Shown: one piece after another, positions 15,293-16,436 of the stretch
Layout: each line of letters opens with the position of its first letter
Numbering within the stretch: the first letter of the stretch is position 1
Source: Anaerolineaceae bacterium
GTDB lineage: Bacteria > Chloroflexota > Anaerolineae > Anaerolineales > Villigracilaceae
Reading direction: 5' to 3'
DNA length: 16,436 nt
Assembly: GCA_022181005.1 (NCBI GenBank)
Contig: BQMV01000011.1
Coordinates: 1-16,436, forward strand
Position numbers and translations under genes: made by a program
Notes under the pieces: model-generated
What the model saw: the letters and a program-made list of their open reading frames with translations, nothing else
What the model was told of the DNA's origin: nothing
Databases searched by the model: none

Positions 15293-15299
15293 AGTTAAG
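15292..15299 (-). promoter_or_regulatory. Second MarR operator half-site
   Basis: TAGTTAAG at 15292-15299 repeats the left arm of the main operator, 17 nt away in the same orientation, and includes the last base of the start codon. Its own inverted partner is poorly conserved (AAG/CTT core only), so it may be a weak secondary site. Confidence 0.4.
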
Positions 15300-15308
15300 T
15301 TTACTTTC

Positions 15309-15328
15309 TAGTTAAGTATGCTTAACTA
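15309..15328 (-). promoter_or_regulatory. MarR operator palindrome
   Basis: TAGTTAAG (15309-15316) and CTTAACTA (15321-15328) form a perfect 8-bp inverted repeat with a 4-nt centre, the size expected for a MarR dimer. It covers four bases of the -10 box and the probable transcription start of the MarR promoter, so binding would block RNA polymerase. Confidence 0.8.
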
Positions 15329-15353
15329 TATAATTAAATTAATTTCTTGTCAA
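15325..15353 (-). promoter_or_regulatory. Sigma70-type promoter of marR-ABC operon
   Basis: On the minus strand the -35 box is TTGACA (15353-15348, full consensus), the spacer is 17 nt of AT-rich DNA, and the -10 box is TATAGT (15330-15325). The start point would be near 15318, leaving a leader of about 25 nt before the MarR ATG. No other convincing promoter was seen before the ABC genes. Confidence 0.85.
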
Positions 15354-15404
15354 GGGTAGAAAACGCTGAAATTTACTGGAAAAGAAAACGGGGTTATCGC
15401 CGCC

Positions 15405-16076
15405 CTATGAAGCGATATATTCCTTCAAATTATGTTCCACCGCGTATGCCGCCGCCTCGGCGCGATTATTCGCATTCAACTTCGAGAGGATGCTCGAAAC
15501 ATAATTTCGCACAGTGCCTTCGCCAAGGTATAACTGTTTAGCGATCTCGCGGTTGGTCCTACCTTCGGAAACGAGCAGTAAAACATGCTTTTCCTGTTGA
15601 CTCAAATGCGAAAAGGCAGAGGCTTCCTCATTTTTCACCGCGCGCCGCACTTCCTGAAAGACGCGCTGCGTTACCGCTGGGTCGAGGAGCGCTTCGCCGC
15701 GCCCGACCGCCTCAAGCGCTTTCACCAAATCGCCGCTGCCGATCTGCTTCAGCACATAACCCGAAGCGCCCGCTCGGATCGCGGAGAATAACATCTCATC
15801 TTCCGCGTATGAGGTGAGCATGATGACTTTTACCTTGGGATGTTTAGTCACAATCTGTTCGCAGGCTTCAATTCCAGAGGCGCCCGGCAGGCGAATATCT
15901 AACACGACCACATCTGGCTTGAGCAAGTCTGTTTTTTGGATGGCTTCGCGCGCCGATCCCGCTTCGCCCACCACATCGAATTGCGGATGCTTCTCCAACA
16001 ATGACCTCAACCCGACGCGCACCACTTCGTGATCGTCCACCAACAAAACGCGTTGCTTGGCAGTTCCTTTAGGCAT
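15405..16076 (-). CDS. NarL/FixJ family response regulator
   Basis: A two-component response regulator of 223 residues: a receiver domain (about 9-125) and a LuxR-type HTH (about 156-220). Seen: the acidic pocket Asp14-Asp15 in VDDHEVVR, phospho-acceptor Asp60 in VVLDIRLPG, Thr88 in MLTSY, Lys110 in YVLKQ, and the HTH motif LSQQEKHVLLLVSEGRTNREIA with TVRNYVSSILSKL (188-200). It is related to LiaR/DevR-type regulators. No histidine kinase is in the window; one would normally be adjacent, and here an IS lies directly upstream. The ATG at 16076 has no Shine-Dalgarno, but a promoter placed 7 nt upstream would make the transcript leaderless. Its target genes are unknown; the marR promoter begins about 50 nt beyond its stop codon. 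Confidence 0.94.
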   Translation of the reverse strand: MPKGTAKQRVLLVDDHEVVRVGLRSLLEKHPQFDVVGEAGSAREAIQKTDLLKPDVVVLDIRLPGASGIEACEQIVTKHPKVKVIMLTSYAEDEMLFSAIRAGASGYVLKQIGSGDLVKALEAVGRGEALLDPAVTQRVFQEVRRAVKNEEASAFSHLSQQEKHVLLLVSEGRTNREIAKQLYLGEGTVRNYVSSILSKLNANNRAEAAAYAVEHNLKEYIAS

Positions 16077-16083
16077 GGGGTGA

Positions 16084-16113
16084 ATTTTACCCTAAGTTAA
16101 CGAACCGTTTCAA
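16084..16113 (-). promoter_or_regulatory. Putative promoter for leaderless response-regulator mRNA
   Basis: On the minus strand TTGAAA (16113-16108), an 18-nt spacer, then TAAAAT (16089-16084). The ATG begins 8 nt after the -10 box, so initiation would fall at or next to the start codon. This fits the absence of a Shine-Dalgarno. Confidence 0.55.
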
Positions 16114-16138
16114 CTCGTCAGACAAAGGGGAGTGTCCA

Positions 16139-16436
16139 TCATAGAGGATACAGGAAATCAATGAGCGGCAAATTGTATTGCGGATATTGTTGTTTCATCA
16201 ATTGTCGTTGGTTGTAACAGTATGCGAAGAGGCGCAGATTCTTGCGTAAAGCATCCAGACGACGAGAAAAACAACGAGACCTACGCGCTAGCCGCTTGAG
16301 ATAATGACGTAAATCCGCGTTGACGGCTTCGACGGAATAGGTTTCCTTTTTATCCGAGCGCATTTCATAGGGCGCGCCGTAATACAAGTTGTCGTAGCCT
16401 GGAAACGCATCGCTATAGTATTGTCGGGCTTGTGGG
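16139..16436 (-). CDS. IS1-family transposase, C-terminal part (runs off window)
   Basis: The frame is open from the window edge (starting P-Q-A-R-Q-Y-Y-S-D-A-F) to the stop at 16139, about 98 residues. It matches the C-terminal catalytic part of IS1 InsB-type DDE transposases: YYSDAF carries the second catalytic Asp, and YSVEAVNADLRHYLKRLARR carries the Glu and the helix equivalent to the IERHNLNLRQHLARL region of IS1, followed by RSRCFSRRLDALRKNLRLF. A TTG-started 82-residue frame inside it is not the real start. The gene ends close to the element's end: GGGGAGTGTCC at 16127-16137 is a candidate terminal inverted repeat, which cannot be confirmed without the other end. The IS boundary thus lies about 50-60 bp upstream of the response regulator ATG. 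Confidence 0.85.
   Translation of the reverse strand, partial: PQARQYYSDAFPGYDNLYYGAPYEMRSDKKETYSVEAVNADLRHYLKRLARRSRCFSRRLDALRKNLRLFAYCYNQRQLMKQQYPQYNLPLIDFLYPL

Noticed and set aside
15361..15404. Possible terminator after the response regulator
   Set aside because: Only a 3-4 bp GGG/CCC pairing precedes a T-rich stretch; too weak to call.
16139..16387. Stand-alone 82-residue gene starting at a TTG
   Set aside because: The frame is open to the window edge and continues the transposase sequence upstream, so it is a fragment and not a separate gene.

Overview
The window reads as one end of a metagenome-style contig from a moderately GC-rich bacterium. Gene content, local palindromic repeats and protein flavour suggest Chloroflexota, probably class Anaerolineae; this is inference from recollection, not a database result. 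Every gene I can support is on the minus strand, so transcription runs from high to low coordinates. The first 85 bases are not genomic: they are a homopolymer-rich stub plus a complete Illumina P7/TruSeq adapter with an 8-base index.

Region by region, in transcription order. (1) 16139-16436: the C-terminal part of an IS1-family transposase, cut by the window edge. (2) 15405-16076: a NarL/FixJ response regulator with no kinase in the window; it has a plausible promoter that would give a leaderless transcript. (3) 15292-10687: a MarR regulator followed by two ABC exporter half-transporters. It has a very clear sigma70-type promoter overlapped by a perfect palindromic operator, and an intrinsic terminator at the end. 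The two NBDs are degenerate in complementary ways, as expected for a heterodimeric exporter. (4) 10437-9079: an M20 metallopeptidase with its own strong terminator. (5) 8890-1306: a probable compatible-solute operon of five genes: a GH13_18 phosphorylase (probably glucosylglycerate phosphorylase), two GT4 glycosyltransferases, a GpgS-like GT81 enzyme fused behind two UspA domains, and an NhaA Na+/H+ antiporter whose start overlaps the GpgS gene by 23 nt. (6) 1230-84: a deoxynucleoside kinase and a nucleotidyltransferase-fold protein truncated by the adapter.

The osmolyte/antiporter cluster is the most interesting part. GpgS would make glucosyl-3-phosphoglycerate, one GT4 may extend the product (for example to mannosylglucosylglycerate), the GH13 enzyme could recycle glucosylglycerate, and NhaA would export Na+. 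No phosphatase for the GpgS product is encoded here. The gene junctions of this operon carry several families of short palindromes, two of which supply the stop codon of the preceding gene. One forms mutually exclusive hairpins directly against a ribosome binding site.

No tRNA, rRNA, CRISPR array or replication origin was seen. No gene-free stretch exceeds 300 bases; the longest, 10438-10686, holds an inverted repeat and a terminator.
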